Both the position numbers and the translations under genes were made by a program. This document shows, in pieces, positions 7,380-16,181 of a stretch of DNA of 64,000 bases. The notes beneath the pieces were generated by a model. The model saw only the letters and a list, made by a program, of their open reading frames with translations. It ran no database searches and was not told the origin of the DNA. Origin of the DNA: Empedobacter sedimenti (GTDB lineage: Bacteria; Bacteroidota; Bacteroidia; Flavobacteriales; Weeksellaceae); the NCBI RefSeq assembly GCF_030005555.1, contig NZ_JASCQG010000011.1:1-64000 (forward strand), read 5' to 3'. How positions within the stretch are numbered: the first letter of the stretch is position 1; every line of letters starts with the position of its first letter.

Positions 7380-8561
7380 ATGCAACTTTCAAAGCGTTTA
7401 CAAAATTTGAAACCATCTGCAACTATTGCAATGTCTGCGAAAGCAAGAGAATTAAAATCACAAGGAATCGATGTGATTAGTTTAAGTATTGGAGAACCAG
7501 ATTTCAATACGCCAGATTTTATTAAGGAGGCTGCTAAAAAAGCAATCGACGAAAATTATTCGGGATACCCACCAATTGCTGGGTATGCAGATTTGAAGGA
7601 AACGATTTGTAAGAAGTTTAAACGTGATAACAATATTGAGTATACAGCAAACCAGGTTGTTGTTTCTACAGGAGCAAAACAATCTATTTATAATGTTTTA
7701 CAAGCAATTGTAGATGAAGGAACTGAAGTAATTATTCCAACACCTTATTGGGTTTCTTATTCAGATATTGTAGAATTATCAGGAGGAACGCCAGTTTTTG
7801 TAGAAGGAACTTTAGAAGCTGATTTCAAAATTACTCCAGCGCAATTAGAAGCTGCAATTACAGATAAAACACGTGCTATTATTTATTCATCTCCTTGTAA
7901 TCCGTCAGGATCAGTTTATACAAGAGAAGAATTGAAAGGTTTGGCTGAGGTTTTAGCAAAATATCCAGATGTGATTATTATTTCGGACGAAATTTATGAG
8001 CACATTGTTTATGGAGAAAAAAATGTTTCGATAGCATCTTTCCCAGAAGTTTATAACCAAACAGTAACTGTAAATGGTTTAGCAAAAGCTTTCGCGATGA
8101 CAGGTTGGAGAATCGGTTTCATTGGAGCGCCAGCTTGGTTAGCAAAAGCATGCGAAACATTACAAGGACAAGTGACTTCGGGAGCAACATCTATTGCGCA
8201 ACGTGCAGCAATTACGGCTTTAGAAGCAGATCCAAGTTCAGTTAAATATATGGTTGATGCATTTGCAGAACGCCGTGAATTGATGTTAGGTTGGGCAAGA
8301 GAAATTCCAACGTTCAAAGTAAACGAACCAAAAGGAGCTTTCTATTTGTTCCCAGATGTTACGGCAACTTTCGGAAATACGTATAATGGCGTTACAATTA
8401 ACAATGCAGATGATTTGGCTTTATATTTATTAGAGCATGCGCAAGTTGCGGTTGTTTCTGGTTCGGCTTTCGGATCTAAAAATTGTATTCGTATGTCGTA
8501 TGCTGCGTCTGTAGAAGAGTTGAAAGAAGCAATGACACGTATCAAAAATGCTTTAGCGTAA
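7380..8561 (+). CDS. aspC: Pyridoxal-phosphate aspartate aminotransferase (class I, subgroup gamma)
   Basis: Aminotransferase of 393 residues converting aspartate plus 2-oxoglutarate to oxaloacetate plus glutamate; some relatives also use prephenate or aromatic acids. Fold-type I signatures: ISLSIGEPDFNTPDF (about residue 33), YPPIAGYADLKETI (about 60), the PLP-contacting SSPCNPSGSVY (about 171), ISDEIYEHIVY (about 200) with Asp and Tyr that hold PLP, and the Schiff-base lysine in NGLAKAFAMTGWRIGF (about 235). Subgroup Igamma aspartate aminotransferases have this length. It is followed by its own terminator and is divergent from tpx. Confidence 0.9.
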   Translation: MQLSKRLQNLKPSATIAMSAKARELKSQGIDVISLSIGEPDFNTPDFIKEAAKKAIDENYSGYPPIAGYADLKETICKKFKRDNNIEYTANQVVVSTGAKQSIYNVLQAIVDEGTEVIIPTPYWVSYSDIVELSGGTPVFVEGTLEADFKITPAQLEAAITDKTRAIIYSSPCNPSGSVYTREELKGLAEVLAKYPDVIIISDEIYEHIVYGEKNVSIASFPEVYNQTVTVNGLAKAFAMTGWRIGFIGAPAWLAKACETLQGQVTSGATSIAQRAAITALEADPSSVKYMVDAFAERRELMLGWAREIPTFKVNEPKGAFYLFPDVTATFGNTYNGVTINNADDLALYLLEHAQVAVVSGSAFGSKNCIRMSYAASVEELKEAMTRIKNALA

Positions 8562-8583
8562 GTAGAAAAGCAGATAAAATATC

Positions 8584-8615
8584 AAAATCCTCAAGTTTTG
8601 CTTGAGGATTTTTTT
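8584..8615 (+). terminator. Terminator of aspC
   Basis: AAAATCCTCAAG / CTTGAGGATTTTTTT hairpin with a 5-nt loop, 23 nt after the aspC stop codon. Confidence 0.8.
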
Positions 8616-8717
8616 GTGGATGATATTTTCTTTAAAAAAATGTGATTTTAATTTTAATGAATTTCAATTGATTAGCCTATTTAAGCGACTTTTTATTGAA
8701 AATATTTCAAAAAAGAT

Positions 8718-8749
8718 TTGTTTTAATCGAAAATAACCTCTTATATTTG
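8718..8749 (+). promoter_or_regulatory. Promoter of tRNA-Met gene
   Basis: TTG (8718-8720), a 21-nt spacer and TATATTTG (8742-8749): a full match to the Bacteroidetes promoter, ending 15 nt before the mature tRNA. Confidence 0.75.
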
Positions 8750-8764
8750 CACCACTAAAAACAA

Positions 8765-8838
8765 GGCGAGGTAGCTCAGATGGTTAGAGCGCAGGATTCA
8801 TAACCCTGAGGTCGGCAGTTCGATTCTGCTCTTCGCTA
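8765..8838 (+). tRNA. tRNA-Met (CAU), elongator type
   Basis: A 74-nt cloverleaf. The acceptor GGCGAGG pairs with CTTCGCT through two G-U pairs. The D-arm is GCTCAGATGGTTAGAGC and the T-arm contains GTTCGATT. The anticodon loop TTCATAA gives CAU. Stem CAGGA/CCCTG has one A-C mismatch next to the loop. The stem lacks the three consecutive G-C pairs of initiator tRNA, so an elongator is favoured; a tRNA-Ile2 whose C34 is modified to lysidine is not excluded. CCA is not encoded. The 425 nt between the flanking genes otherwise hold only the aspC terminator, this promoter, its terminator and the next gene's promoter. Confidence 0.93.
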
Positions 8839-8845
8839 CAACTTC

Positions 8846-8878
8846 AAAAGACAAATTCATTATCGAATTTGTCTTTTT
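8846..8878 (+). terminator. Terminator of tRNA-Met gene
   Basis: AAAAGACAAATTC / GAATTTGTCTTTTT perfect stem with a 6-nt loop, 7 nt after the tRNA. Confidence 0.82.
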
Positions 8879-8940
8879 TATTATCAATAAATATTATTAG
8901 ACTTCTGATGATAATCATCGATTAATCCTTTCTAATTCAT

Positions 8941-8948
8941 TAAATTTG
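8941..8948 (+). promoter_or_regulatory. Promoter -7 element of the flavoprotein reductase gene
   Basis: TAAATTTG, 38 nt upstream of the ATG at 8987. No TTG is seen at the -33 position. Confidence 0.5.
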
Positions 8949-8986
8949 CATTCAATTTAGTAACGTTCTAAATAAAATTCAAAAAA

Positions 8987-10039
8987 ATGATTCAAACAGA
9001 TATAATTATAATCGGGGCTGGACCAACTGGTCTTTTTGCCGTTTTCGAAGCAGGTTTATTAAAAATGAGATGTCATATTATTGATGCACTTCCTCAGCCT
9101 GGAGGACAATTGACAGAATTGTATCCCAAAAAACCAATTTTTGATATTCCTGGTTATCCTTCTGTTGGAGCTGGAGAATTGATTGATAATTTGATGGAGC
9201 AAATCAAACAATTTGAACCAGGTTTTACATTAAATGAGCAAGCAACAATAATAGATAAACAAGAAGACGGAACTTTTATTGTAACAACAAATAAAGGAAC
9301 GCAAATACACGGAAAAGCGGTTGCGATAGCGGGTGGTCTTGGATCTTTTGAGCCTCGTAAACCAATTATTGAAAATATAGAAGCATACGAAGAAAACGGA
9401 GTAGAGTATTTTGTGAAAAACCCTGAATTGTTCCGTGATAAAAAAATTGTGATTGCTGGCGGTGGAGACTCTGCATTAGATTGGTCAATTTTCTTGGCTG
9501 ATGTGGCTGCAGAAGTTACGTTGGTACACAGAAGAAATGAGTTTCGTGGTGCGTTAGATTCTGTTGATAAAGTAATTGAATTGAAAAAAGCAGGGAAAAT
9601 TAATTTAATTACTCCTGCCGAAATTACAGGAATTAAAGGTGATGGAAAAGTAGAAGGTTTGGTTATTGAGAAAGATGGTGAAACCTTTGAGATTGAAACA
9701 GATTATTTTATTCCTTTATTTGGTCTTTCTCCAAAATTAGGTCCAATTGCAAATTGGGGATTAGAGATTGAGAAAAATGCGATCAAAGTAAATAATGCGT
9801 TAGATTATCAAACGAATATTGAAGGAATATACGCGATTGGTGACGTCAATACTTATCCAGGAAAATTGAAGTTGATTTTATGTGGTTTCCACGAAGCAAC
9901 GCTAATGTGTCAATCTGTTTACAATAGAATGAATCCTGGGAAAAAATTTGTCTTAAAATACACAACCGTTTCTGGGGTTGATGGTTTCGATGGGACAAGA
10001 AAAGAAGCCGAAAAAGCGGTTGTCAAAGCAATTGACTAA
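8987..10039 (+). CDS. Ferredoxin/flavodoxin--NADP+ reductase, thioredoxin-reductase-like type
   Basis: FAD- and NADPH-dependent reductase of 350 residues, like the YumC-type ferredoxin-NADP reductases. FAD motif IIGAGPTGLFAVFEAG is at residues 7-22, PGGQLTELYPKKPIFDIPGY at about 41, the NADPH motif IAGGGDSALDWSIFLA at about 154, and the C-terminal FAD motif GIYAIGDVNTYPGKL at about 281. The CxxC redox pair of true thioredoxin reductases is missing, and the sequence runs from the NADPH domain directly to the C-terminal FAD part. The likely role is electron transfer between NADPH and a ferredoxin; an adrenodoxin-type ferredoxin gene lies 5.7 kb downstream but is not linked. Confidence 0.87.
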   Translation: MIQTDIIIIGAGPTGLFAVFEAGLLKMRCHIIDALPQPGGQLTELYPKKPIFDIPGYPSVGAGELIDNLMEQIKQFEPGFTLNEQATIIDKQEDGTFIVTTNKGTQIHGKAVAIAGGLGSFEPRKPIIENIEAYEENGVEYFVKNPELFRDKKIVIAGGGDSALDWSIFLADVAAEVTLVHRRNEFRGALDSVDKVIELKKAGKINLITPAEITGIKGDGKVEGLVIEKDGETFEIETDYFIPLFGLSPKLGPIANWGLEIEKNAIKVNNALDYQTNIEGIYAIGDVNTYPGKLKLILCGFHEATLMCQSVYNRMNPGKKFVLKYTTVSGVDGFDGTRKEAEKAVVKAID

Positions 10040-10068
10040 TTTTAACTAAATAAATAGAAATATTTTTT

Positions 10069-10097
10069 AAACCTTTTACGTTTTGCGTAAAAGGTTT
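10069..10097 (+). terminator. Terminator of ferredoxin reductase gene
   Basis: AAACCTTTTACG / CGTAAAAGGTTT with a 5-nt loop followed by TTTA. Confidence 0.78.
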
Positions 10098-10175
10098 TTA
10101 TTTTTTATTTTCCTTCTTTAAAAGGATCTTTCTATATTTATTTTTCGTCAAAACTCACACAAGAAAAATAAATAC

Positions 10176-13100
10176 ATGAAGAAAAATTTTCTAAAATTGT
10201 TGAAAGACAAACGACTTATTTATGCGTTGTCATTTCCTTTTTTTATGACTTATTCTTTTGCGCAACAACCAAAAGTAAACAACGTTACAGAACAGTCTGT
10301 TGCAAAGAAAATCACAAAAGTTCAGCAAATCAATTCATCAACAGTTGAAGTTATTTTTGAAGATAATCAACGTTTGACATTCGATTTTTATACAAGTAAT
10401 ATTTTTCGATTATTTCAAGATATACATGGTGGAATTATTCGCGATCCAGAAGCAAAACCTCAGGCAAATATTCTAGTAGATCAACCTCGTCAAAAAATAG
10501 AAAATCTTTCGGTTAAAGATAATGGAAGCGATGTAGTGATCTCAACGGATCAAATTACTGTAACAATGAATAAAGCATCTTCATTGTTTAAAATTGTCAA
10601 TAAAAAAACAAATCAAACGGTTGTTGAATCGATTAAGCCAATTCGATTTGATGAAAAATCAGTTACTTTAAATTTAAAAGAAAATCCTTCTGAATATTTT
10701 TATGGAGGAGGGGTTCAGAACGGACGTTTTTCGCATAAAGGAAAAATCATTTCTATCGAAAATCAAAATAGTTGGACAGATGGAGGAGTGGCTTCGCCTA
10801 CGCCTTTTTATTGGTCAACAAATGGTTATGGGATGATGTGGTACACTTTCAAAAAAGGTAAATATGATTTTGGAGCAAAAGATAAAGGAATCGTAAATCT
10901 TTCGCATGAGGAAAATTATTTAGACGTCTTCTTTATGGTTAATGAAAAGCCAGTTGATTTGTTGAAAGATTTTTACCAATTAACAGGAGAGCCTGTTTTA
11001 TTACCAAAATTTGGATTTTATCAAGGTCATTTGAATGCTTACAATAGAGATTATTGGAAAGAAGATGAAAAAGGAATTTTGTTTGAAGATGGTAAAAAAT
11101 ATAAGGAAAGCCAAAAAGATAAAACAGGAATTAAAGAATCGTTGAATGGCGAGTTGGGTAATAATTACCAGTTTTCTGCTCGTGCAGTAATCGATCGTTA
11201 CAAAAAACACGATATGCCTTTGGGTTGGGTATTGCCAAATGATGGTTATGGAGCTGGTTATGGTCAAACAGAAACTTTAGATGGGAATATTCAGAATTTA
11301 AAATCCTTTGGAGATTATGCGCGTAAAAATGGTGTAGAAATTGGTCTTTGGACACAATCTGATCTTCATCCAAAAGATAGTATTTCTGCTTTATTGCAAC
11401 GTGATATTGTAAAAGAAGTAAGAGATGCAGGTGTTAGAGTACTAAAAACTGACGTAGCCTGGGTAGGATACGGATATTCATTCGGATTAAATGGTGTAAC
11501 TGACGTTGGAAAAACGATGCCTTACTATGGTAATAATGCTCGTCCTTTTATTATTTCGTTAGATGGTTGGGCTGGTACGCAACGTTATGCAACTATTTGG
11601 TCTGGGGATCAAACAGGTGGAGTTTGGGAATATATTCGTTTTCATATTCCTACTTATATTGGTTCAGGATTATCAGGTCAGCCAAATATTACATCAGATG
11701 TAGATGGAATTTTCGGAGGAATGAAAACTGATGTTAATACACGTGACTTTCAGTGGAAAACCTTTACACCAATGGAATTGAACATGGATGGTTGGGGAAG
11801 AAATGAGAAATATCCACATGCATTGGGAGAGCCTTATACATCAATTAATAGAATGTATTTGAAGTTAAAATCAGAGATGATGCCTTATTCGTACAGTATT
11901 TCAAAAGAAGCTGTAGATGGGTTGCCAATGATTCGTGCGATGTTCTTAGAATATCCAAACGAGTATACCTTAGGAACTTCTACGCAATATCAATATTTAT
12001 ATGGTTCGTCTTTTCTTATTGCGCCAATTTATCAAGCAACAAAAGCAGATGATAAAGGAAATGATATAAGAAACGGAATTTATTTACCTGAAGGAAATTG
12101 GGTAGATTATTTCTCTGGAGATGAATACGAAGGAAACGAAATTGTAAACAATTATGATGCGCCAATCTGGAAATTACCTGTTTTTGTAAAACGTGGTGCT
12201 ATTATTCCGACTGCAAATCCAAGTAATAATGTACACGAAATCAACCAAAATCATCGTATTTACGAAGTTTATCCTTTCGGAAATTCGTCGTTTACAGAAT
12301 ATGATGATGATGGAACAACAGAGGCTTATAAATACAGCGAAGGAACTAAAACGAAGATTGAACAAAGTTTAGATGGGCAAAAAGCTTCGATTAAGATTCT
12401 TGCAACTGAAGGAAATTATAAAGGATTTGTAAAAAATAAATCAACAGAGTTTAGAATTAATACAACTGCTAAACCAAAGAAAATTGACGTAAAAATTGGA
12501 GGAAAAAAAGTGAAATTAACTGAGGTTAGTTCGGTGAAAGAATTCAATTCAAAAACAAATGTTTTCTTTTATGATGCTCAGCCAAACCTAAATCAATTTT
12601 CGACACCAAATACTGAGTTTTCTAAAGTTGAAATCATCAAAAATCCTCAAATCAAAATTAACCTTTCACAAGTTGATATTACAACAACACCAATTGATGT
12701 GCTGATTGATGGATACGTTTATCAACCTGAAAATAAGTTTTTAAAACATACTGGTAGTTTGGCTAAACTTCAACAAGTTGCGATAAGTGATAAAGATAAA
12801 ACAGCTTATACATTAACGCCAAGCTGGAAAAAAGAGGATAATGCAGATTATTACGAAATAGAGTTTGAGGGTAGAAAATATTCTTATATCAAAGACAATT
12901 CGTTGTTATTTGAGAATCTAAAAGCAGAAACACCATATTCATTCAAAGTTCGTTCGGTAAATAAGGATGGCGTTTCGGATTGGCAATCAATTTCTTCTAA
13001 AACAAATACAGATCCTTTATTGTATGCAATTAGAGGGTTAAAAGGTGATACTTCTGCAGAAAATCAAGAAGGTGAAGGAGTTAATCGTTTATTTGATTAT

Positions 13101-14042
13101 GACGAAGGAAATATGTGGCACACAAAATGGGGTGTAAATGCATTACCTTTCGAAATGGTGATTGATTTAAGTTCTGTTAATCAGTTAGATAAATTACAAT
13201 ATTTACCTCGTACAAGTGGTGGTAATGGTAATTTACTTAAAGGTAAAGTTTATGCAGGAATGAGTAAAGATGAGTTGGTTGAAGCTGGAACTTTTGAATG
13301 GAAAAATAATGATGAAGTAAAAGAGTTTATCTTCAAAAATCATCCAACAGCTCGTTATATCAAATTTGAAATTACTGATGCTGTAGGAGGATTTGGTTCT
13401 GGTCGTGAACTATATGTATTCAAAGTGCCAGGAACAGAAAGTTATATTCCAGGAGATATTAACAATGATAGATTGGTTGATGCAAATGATTTGACATCTT
13501 ATACTAATTATACAGGTTTACGTTTAGGAGATAGTGATTTCGAAGGTTATGTGAGTAATGGAGATGTGAACAAAAATAATTTGATTGATGCATTTGATAT
13601 TTCTAACGTAGGTGTTCGTATGCGCGGAGGAGTAAGTAAAGATAAGATAGAAAAAGTAGATGGAAACATTACAATTTCTACTGCAAAACAAACTTATTCT
13701 GCTGGTGAAACAATTGAAATTAAAGTGAAAGGTACAGATCTAAAATCTGTAAATGCATTAAGTTTTGCATTACCTTACAATCAAGCGGATTACGACTTTG
13801 TAAGCATCGAGGCAATTAATATGAAAGAAATGGAAAACTTGACAAATGATCGTTTACATACAAATGGTTCTAAATCTTTGTACCCAACTTTTGTAAATAT
13901 TGGTAAAAAACCTTTCGTAGAAGGAACTGTAGAATTATTTGTGATCAAACTGAAAGCAAAGAAAAATGTAAAATTCAACTTAAAACCAATTGATGGTTAT
14001 TTGGTTGATAAAAACCTAAATTCAAAGCAAGTATTTAAATAA
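10176..14042 (+). CDS. Large secreted GH31 glycosidase with FN3, CBM32-like, dockerin-like and cohesin-like modules
   Basis: Exported enzyme of 1288 residues. A long signal peptide (about residues 1-29) ends SFA before QQ. A galactose-mutarotase-like N-domain precedes the GH31 TIM barrel (about 250-600). The nucleophile is probably Asp426 in LKTDVAWVGYGYSFG and the acid/base Asp478 in WSGDQTGG, a 52-residue spacing. The TDVAWVG motif and module order recall GH31 alpha-N-acetylgalactosaminidases that act on mucin O-glycans, so that activity is favoured over alpha-glucosidase or xylosidase. Then come the DUF5110-type beta domain (about 640-780), an FN3-like domain (about 878-945), a discoidin/CBM32-like domain (about 958-1088), two dockerin-type calcium loops (GDINNDRLVDANDL at about 1094 and GDVNKNNLIDAFDI at about 1128) and a cohesin-like beta domain (about 1160-1288). 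Monocistronic with a strong terminator. Confidence 0.85.
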   Translation: MKKNFLKLLKDKRLIYALSFPFFMTYSFAQQPKVNNVTEQSVAKKITKVQQINSSTVEVIFEDNQRLTFDFYTSNIFRLFQDIHGGIIRDPEAKPQANILVDQPRQKIENLSVKDNGSDVVISTDQITVTMNKASSLFKIVNKKTNQTVVESIKPIRFDEKSVTLNLKENPSEYFYGGGVQNGRFSHKGKIISIENQNSWTDGGVASPTPFYWSTNGYGMMWYTFKKGKYDFGAKDKGIVNLSHEENYLDVFFMVNEKPVDLLKDFYQLTGEPVLLPKFGFYQGHLNAYNRDYWKEDEKGILFEDGKKYKESQKDKTGIKESLNGELGNNYQFSARAVIDRYKKHDMPLGWVLPNDGYGAGYGQTETLDGNIQNLKSFGDYARKNGVEIGLWTQSDLHPKDSISALLQRDIVKEVRDAGVRVLKTDVAWVGYGYSFGLNGVTDVGKTMPYYGNNARPFIISLDGWAGTQRYATIWSGDQTGGVWEYIRFHIPTYIGSGLSGQPNITSDVDGIFGGMKTDVNTRDFQWKTFTPMELNMDGWGRNEKYPHALGEPYTSINRMYLKLKSEMMPYSYSISKEAVDGLPMIRAMFLEYPNEYTLGTSTQYQYLYGSSFLIAPIYQATKADDKGNDIRNGIYLPEGNWVDYFSGDEYEGNEIVNNYDAPIWKLPVFVKRGAIIPTANPSNNVHEINQNHRIYEVYPFGNSSFTEYDDDGTTEAYKYSEGTKTKIEQSLDGQKASIKILATEGNYKGFVKNKSTEFRINTTAKPKKIDVKIGGKKVKLTEVSSVKEFNSKTNVFFYDAQPNLNQFSTPNTEFSKVEIIKNPQIKINLSQVDITTTPIDVLIDGYVYQPENKFLKHTGSLAKLQQVAISDKDKTAYTLTPSWKKEDNADYYEIEFEGRKYSYIKDNSLLFENLKAETPYSFKVRSVNKDGVSDWQSISSKTNTDPLLYAIRGLKGDTSAENQEGEGVNRLFDYDEGNMWHTKWGVNALPFEMVIDLSSVNQLDKLQYLPRTSGGNGNLLKGKVYAGMSKDELVEAGTFEWKNNDEVKEFIFKNHPTARYIKFEITDAVGGFGSGRELYVFKVPGTESYIPGDINNDRLVDANDLTSYTNYTGLRLGDSDFEGYVSNGDVNKNNLIDAFDISNVGVRMRGGVSKDKIEKVDGNITISTAKQTYSAGETIEIKVKGTDLKSVNALSFALPYNQADYDFVSIEAINMKEMENLTNDRLHTNGSKSLYPTFVNIGKKPFVEGTVELFVIKLKAKKNVKFNLKPIDGYLVDKNLNSKQVFK

Positions 14043-14062
14043 ATATAGTAGCTATAAATTGT

Positions 14063-14093
14063 AAAAACCTCCCTTTTTTTGGGAGGTTTTTTT
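14063..14093. terminator. Bidirectional terminator between GH31 and DUF5723 genes
   Basis: AAAAACCTCCC / GGGAGGTTTTTTT with a 7-nt T loop. The right arm reaches the stop codon of the convergent gene. Confidence 0.85.
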
Positions 14094-15537
14094 ATTCACA
14101 ATCACATGTTTCTCTACTTCGTCTTTTTTGTTCATTGTCCCAAAAAGGATAAAATTTTAGTCCAAAATAAAAGTTCGCAGAATTTAATTTTTTCTGTTTA
14201 AAAACTAAAGGTATAGCATTATCACTTCCTAATATTAAAGGTCCAATTCTTACGTAACCTCCAAAAGTAAGTTTTTCATATTCGTACATCGATAATGAAG
14301 TTCCAATACCGAAACCATCTTTCTGAATAGAATAAGAGGTTTGTAAAACATTTGTTCGTTTTAAACTGTTTTCAAAAATAGGTGTTCGCTGAATCCAGTT
14401 AATACTCCAATAATGATTAGGTTTTATTTGTTTACTTGTATTGATATGCAAACTAGTTGGTAAACCAATACTAAATTTGTCACCAACTTTAGATTGTGTT
14501 TCGTTTCCGTAAACCTCATTGCTCAAAAGTTTTAAATACTGATCCACACTCTCAAATGGAATATTATCTAATCTTGGATTATTTCTAATTTGTACACTTT
14601 GAGAGGGGTTATAAAAATGATGATTTTCTCCTCTAAAGTTAACCATTCCTATGTCCATTAAGTTTGCCGCGAATTTAAAATCGTACAACTCATCATTTAA
14701 TCTTCGTTTTACATACGCTATTCCCAGGTCAACTCCAGCTCCATTACCTCTATTTCTTAGGACGTATTTATCTCGGTCAAAATCATAATTTGTAGCATAG
14801 CTTGCTTCAATATTATAGTTAGACGCATAAATATCAGCTTCTGGATTTGTAAGTGTACTACTTGGATTAAGAAAAGCTTCAAGAGAAATAGGATTGCGAC
14901 TATTTATAATTGCACCATCTAATCCCAATGCATATTTAATATTAGCTCCAATAATTAACTCTTCAGTATTGGTTGTGTAAAGATTGGTAGAAATGTTTAG
15001 ACCCAATTCAGCCCAATTCATTGCATTTGTTTTAACAGGTTGAAAAGAATATTCTTCAGGCTCTAAAATTTGTTCGTTAGAATAACGCATATAGTTGTCA
15101 AACTTTTTGACAGATCCATGCGTGCGTAAACGAGTGAAAATTCCAAATCTAAAAGTTTGATTGTTAATCATTTTCTTGAAAGAAACGGAAGGTCCCATTA
15201 CATCATTTTCCATCTGATAATTAACAAAATTACTTTTATAAAAATCTAAAACATTTGATTCTGAATCACCTGTTATTCCTTGGTGCGGATTGGCTCTCTT
15301 TATTTTTCCTTTAGTTAATCCTAATACACTTTGATCCGAGATATAAGCATAATCATTCTTAAAAATAACATCTTCAGATATCACATTTATATCCCATTTA
15401 TTTGGATTAAAATACGGAGTTGTAGGAGAGAAAGTGGCTCCATTTATTCCAATAAACTGATCGTTACTAAATGATAAAATATTTTGCCCAAGTCCATATG
15501 TAGAACAAAATAATATTAGTGGTAAAAATTTATTCAA
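14092..15537 (-). CDS. DUF5723 family outer-membrane-type protein
   Basis: Exported protein of 481 residues. The signal peptide (LPLILFCSTYGLGQ) is cut near residue 17-18. Repeated amphipathic beta-strand stretches with alternating aromatic residues (for example FRFGIFTRLRTHG, YSFQPVKTNAMNWAELGLNIS, FGGYVRIGPLILG) suggest an outer-membrane beta-barrel. It fits the Bacteroidetes DUF5723 family; the function is unknown. The C-terminus is charged and Cys-containing (CDCE). The only possible start is a TTG at 15537, because a TAA stop lies in frame three codons upstream and no ATG occurs close by in this frame. No partner gene is adjacent. Confidence 0.72.
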   Translation of the reverse strand: MNKFLPLILFCSTYGLGQNILSFSNDQFIGINGATFSPTTPYFNPNKWDINVISEDVIFKNDYAYISDQSVLGLTKGKIKRANPHQGITGDSESNVLDFYKSNFVNYQMENDVMGPSVSFKKMINNQTFRFGIFTRLRTHGSVKKFDNYMRYSNEQILEPEEYSFQPVKTNAMNWAELGLNISTNLYTTNTEELIIGANIKYALGLDGAIINSRNPISLEAFLNPSSTLTNPEADIYASNYNIEASYATNYDFDRDKYVLRNRGNGAGVDLGIAYVKRRLNDELYDFKFAANLMDIGMVNFRGENHHFYNPSQSVQIRNNPRLDNIPFESVDQYLKLLSNEVYGNETQSKVGDKFSIGLPTSLHINTSKQIKPNHYWSINWIQRTPIFENSLKRTNVLQTSYSIQKDGFGIGTSLSMYEYEKLTFGGYVRIGPLILGSDNAIPLVFKQKKLNSANFYFGLKFYPFWDNEQKRRSRETCDCE

Positions 15538-15728
15538 TGAGTGTTAATTTAATTTTTCATTACAAAAATACAATAATAGTTTTTAGTTAGTTTTTAAAAT
15601 CCATTTTTATATCAAAATAGAATTTAATCGATAGGTTCTTTTGTTAAATTTAAAATAAACTTGGTTGATTATTCTAATCCTTATTTAAATTTATTATTAA
15701 ATATCATCCAATGAATCATATTCTTTTT

Positions 15729-15754
15729 TTGCAGACAAAGTATCCGTATTTTTG
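15729..15754 (+). promoter_or_regulatory. Promoter of ferredoxin gene
   Basis: TATTTTTG at 15747-15754, 19 nt before the ATG, with a TTG at 15729-15731; the 15-nt spacer is shorter than usual. The remaining roughly 190 nt back to the DUF5723 start are AT-rich and hold nothing else I can identify. Confidence 0.5.
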
Positions 15755-15773
15755 TCTAACTTGAAAAAGAATT

Positions 15774-16106
15774 ATGTCAGATATTAAAATTACAATTATA
15801 GATAGAGAAGGTGTTTCACATGAAGTTGATGCGCCTACTGATATGAATATGAATATTATGGAGTTAGTTCGTGCATACGAATTAGCGCCAGAAGGAACAA
15901 TAGGTGTTTGTGGAGGTATGGCAATGTGTGCCTCTTGTCAATGTTATGTGTTGACACCAGAAATTCAGTTACCAGAAATGACACCAGACGAAGATGCAAT
16001 GTTAGCAGAGGCTTTTAATGTGAAAGATAACTCACGTTTAGGTTGTCAGTTACATATTGCAGAAGAAATGAATGGTTTGGTCGTAGAATTAGCGCCAGAA
16101 TATTAA
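15774..16106 (+). CDS. [2Fe-2S] ferredoxin, adrenodoxin type
   Basis: Small electron carrier of 110 residues. Cluster ligands follow the adrenodoxin/ISC-ferredoxin spacing C-x5-C-x2-C (GVCGGMAMCASCQCY, first ligand about residue 45) with the fourth cysteine in RLGCQLH about 37 residues later. The N-terminal half has the beta-grasp pattern (ITIIDREGVSHEVDAP) and the acidic patch typical of this type. Likely partners are iron-sulfur cluster assembly or an NADPH-linked reductase; the genes for neither are adjacent. It sits 75 nt upstream of polA, with a GCG-rich repeat stretch in between. Confidence 0.88.
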   Translation: MSDIKITIIDREGVSHEVDAPTDMNMNIMELVRAYELAPEGTIGVCGGMAMCASCQCYVLTPEIQLPEMTPDEDAMLAEAFNVKDNSRLGCQLHIAEEMNGLVVELAPEY

Positions 16107-16111
16107 AATAA

Positions 16112-16180
16112 ACGTATTGCGGTTAGCGATTTGCGAGAATTTTCGCTTAACGCTCATCGCTTTTCGCATAACGAAAATTA
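16112..16180. repeat. GCG/TTTTCGC-rich short repeats upstream of polA
   Basis: A run of short related units in both orientations (GCGGTTAGCGATTTGCG, then TTTTCGCTTAACGCTCATCGC and TTTTCGCATAACGAAAATT). GC content is clearly above the neighbouring intergenic DNA. It reads as an expanded intergenic repeat, not coding sequence, although a TTG-started frame runs through it into polA. Confidence 0.45.
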
Positions 16181-16181
16181 T

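Noticed and set aside
16131-16181. N-terminal extension of PolA starting at a TTG
   Set aside because: The 17 codons lie in an intergenic repeat stretch; the conserved family start is the ATG at 16182.
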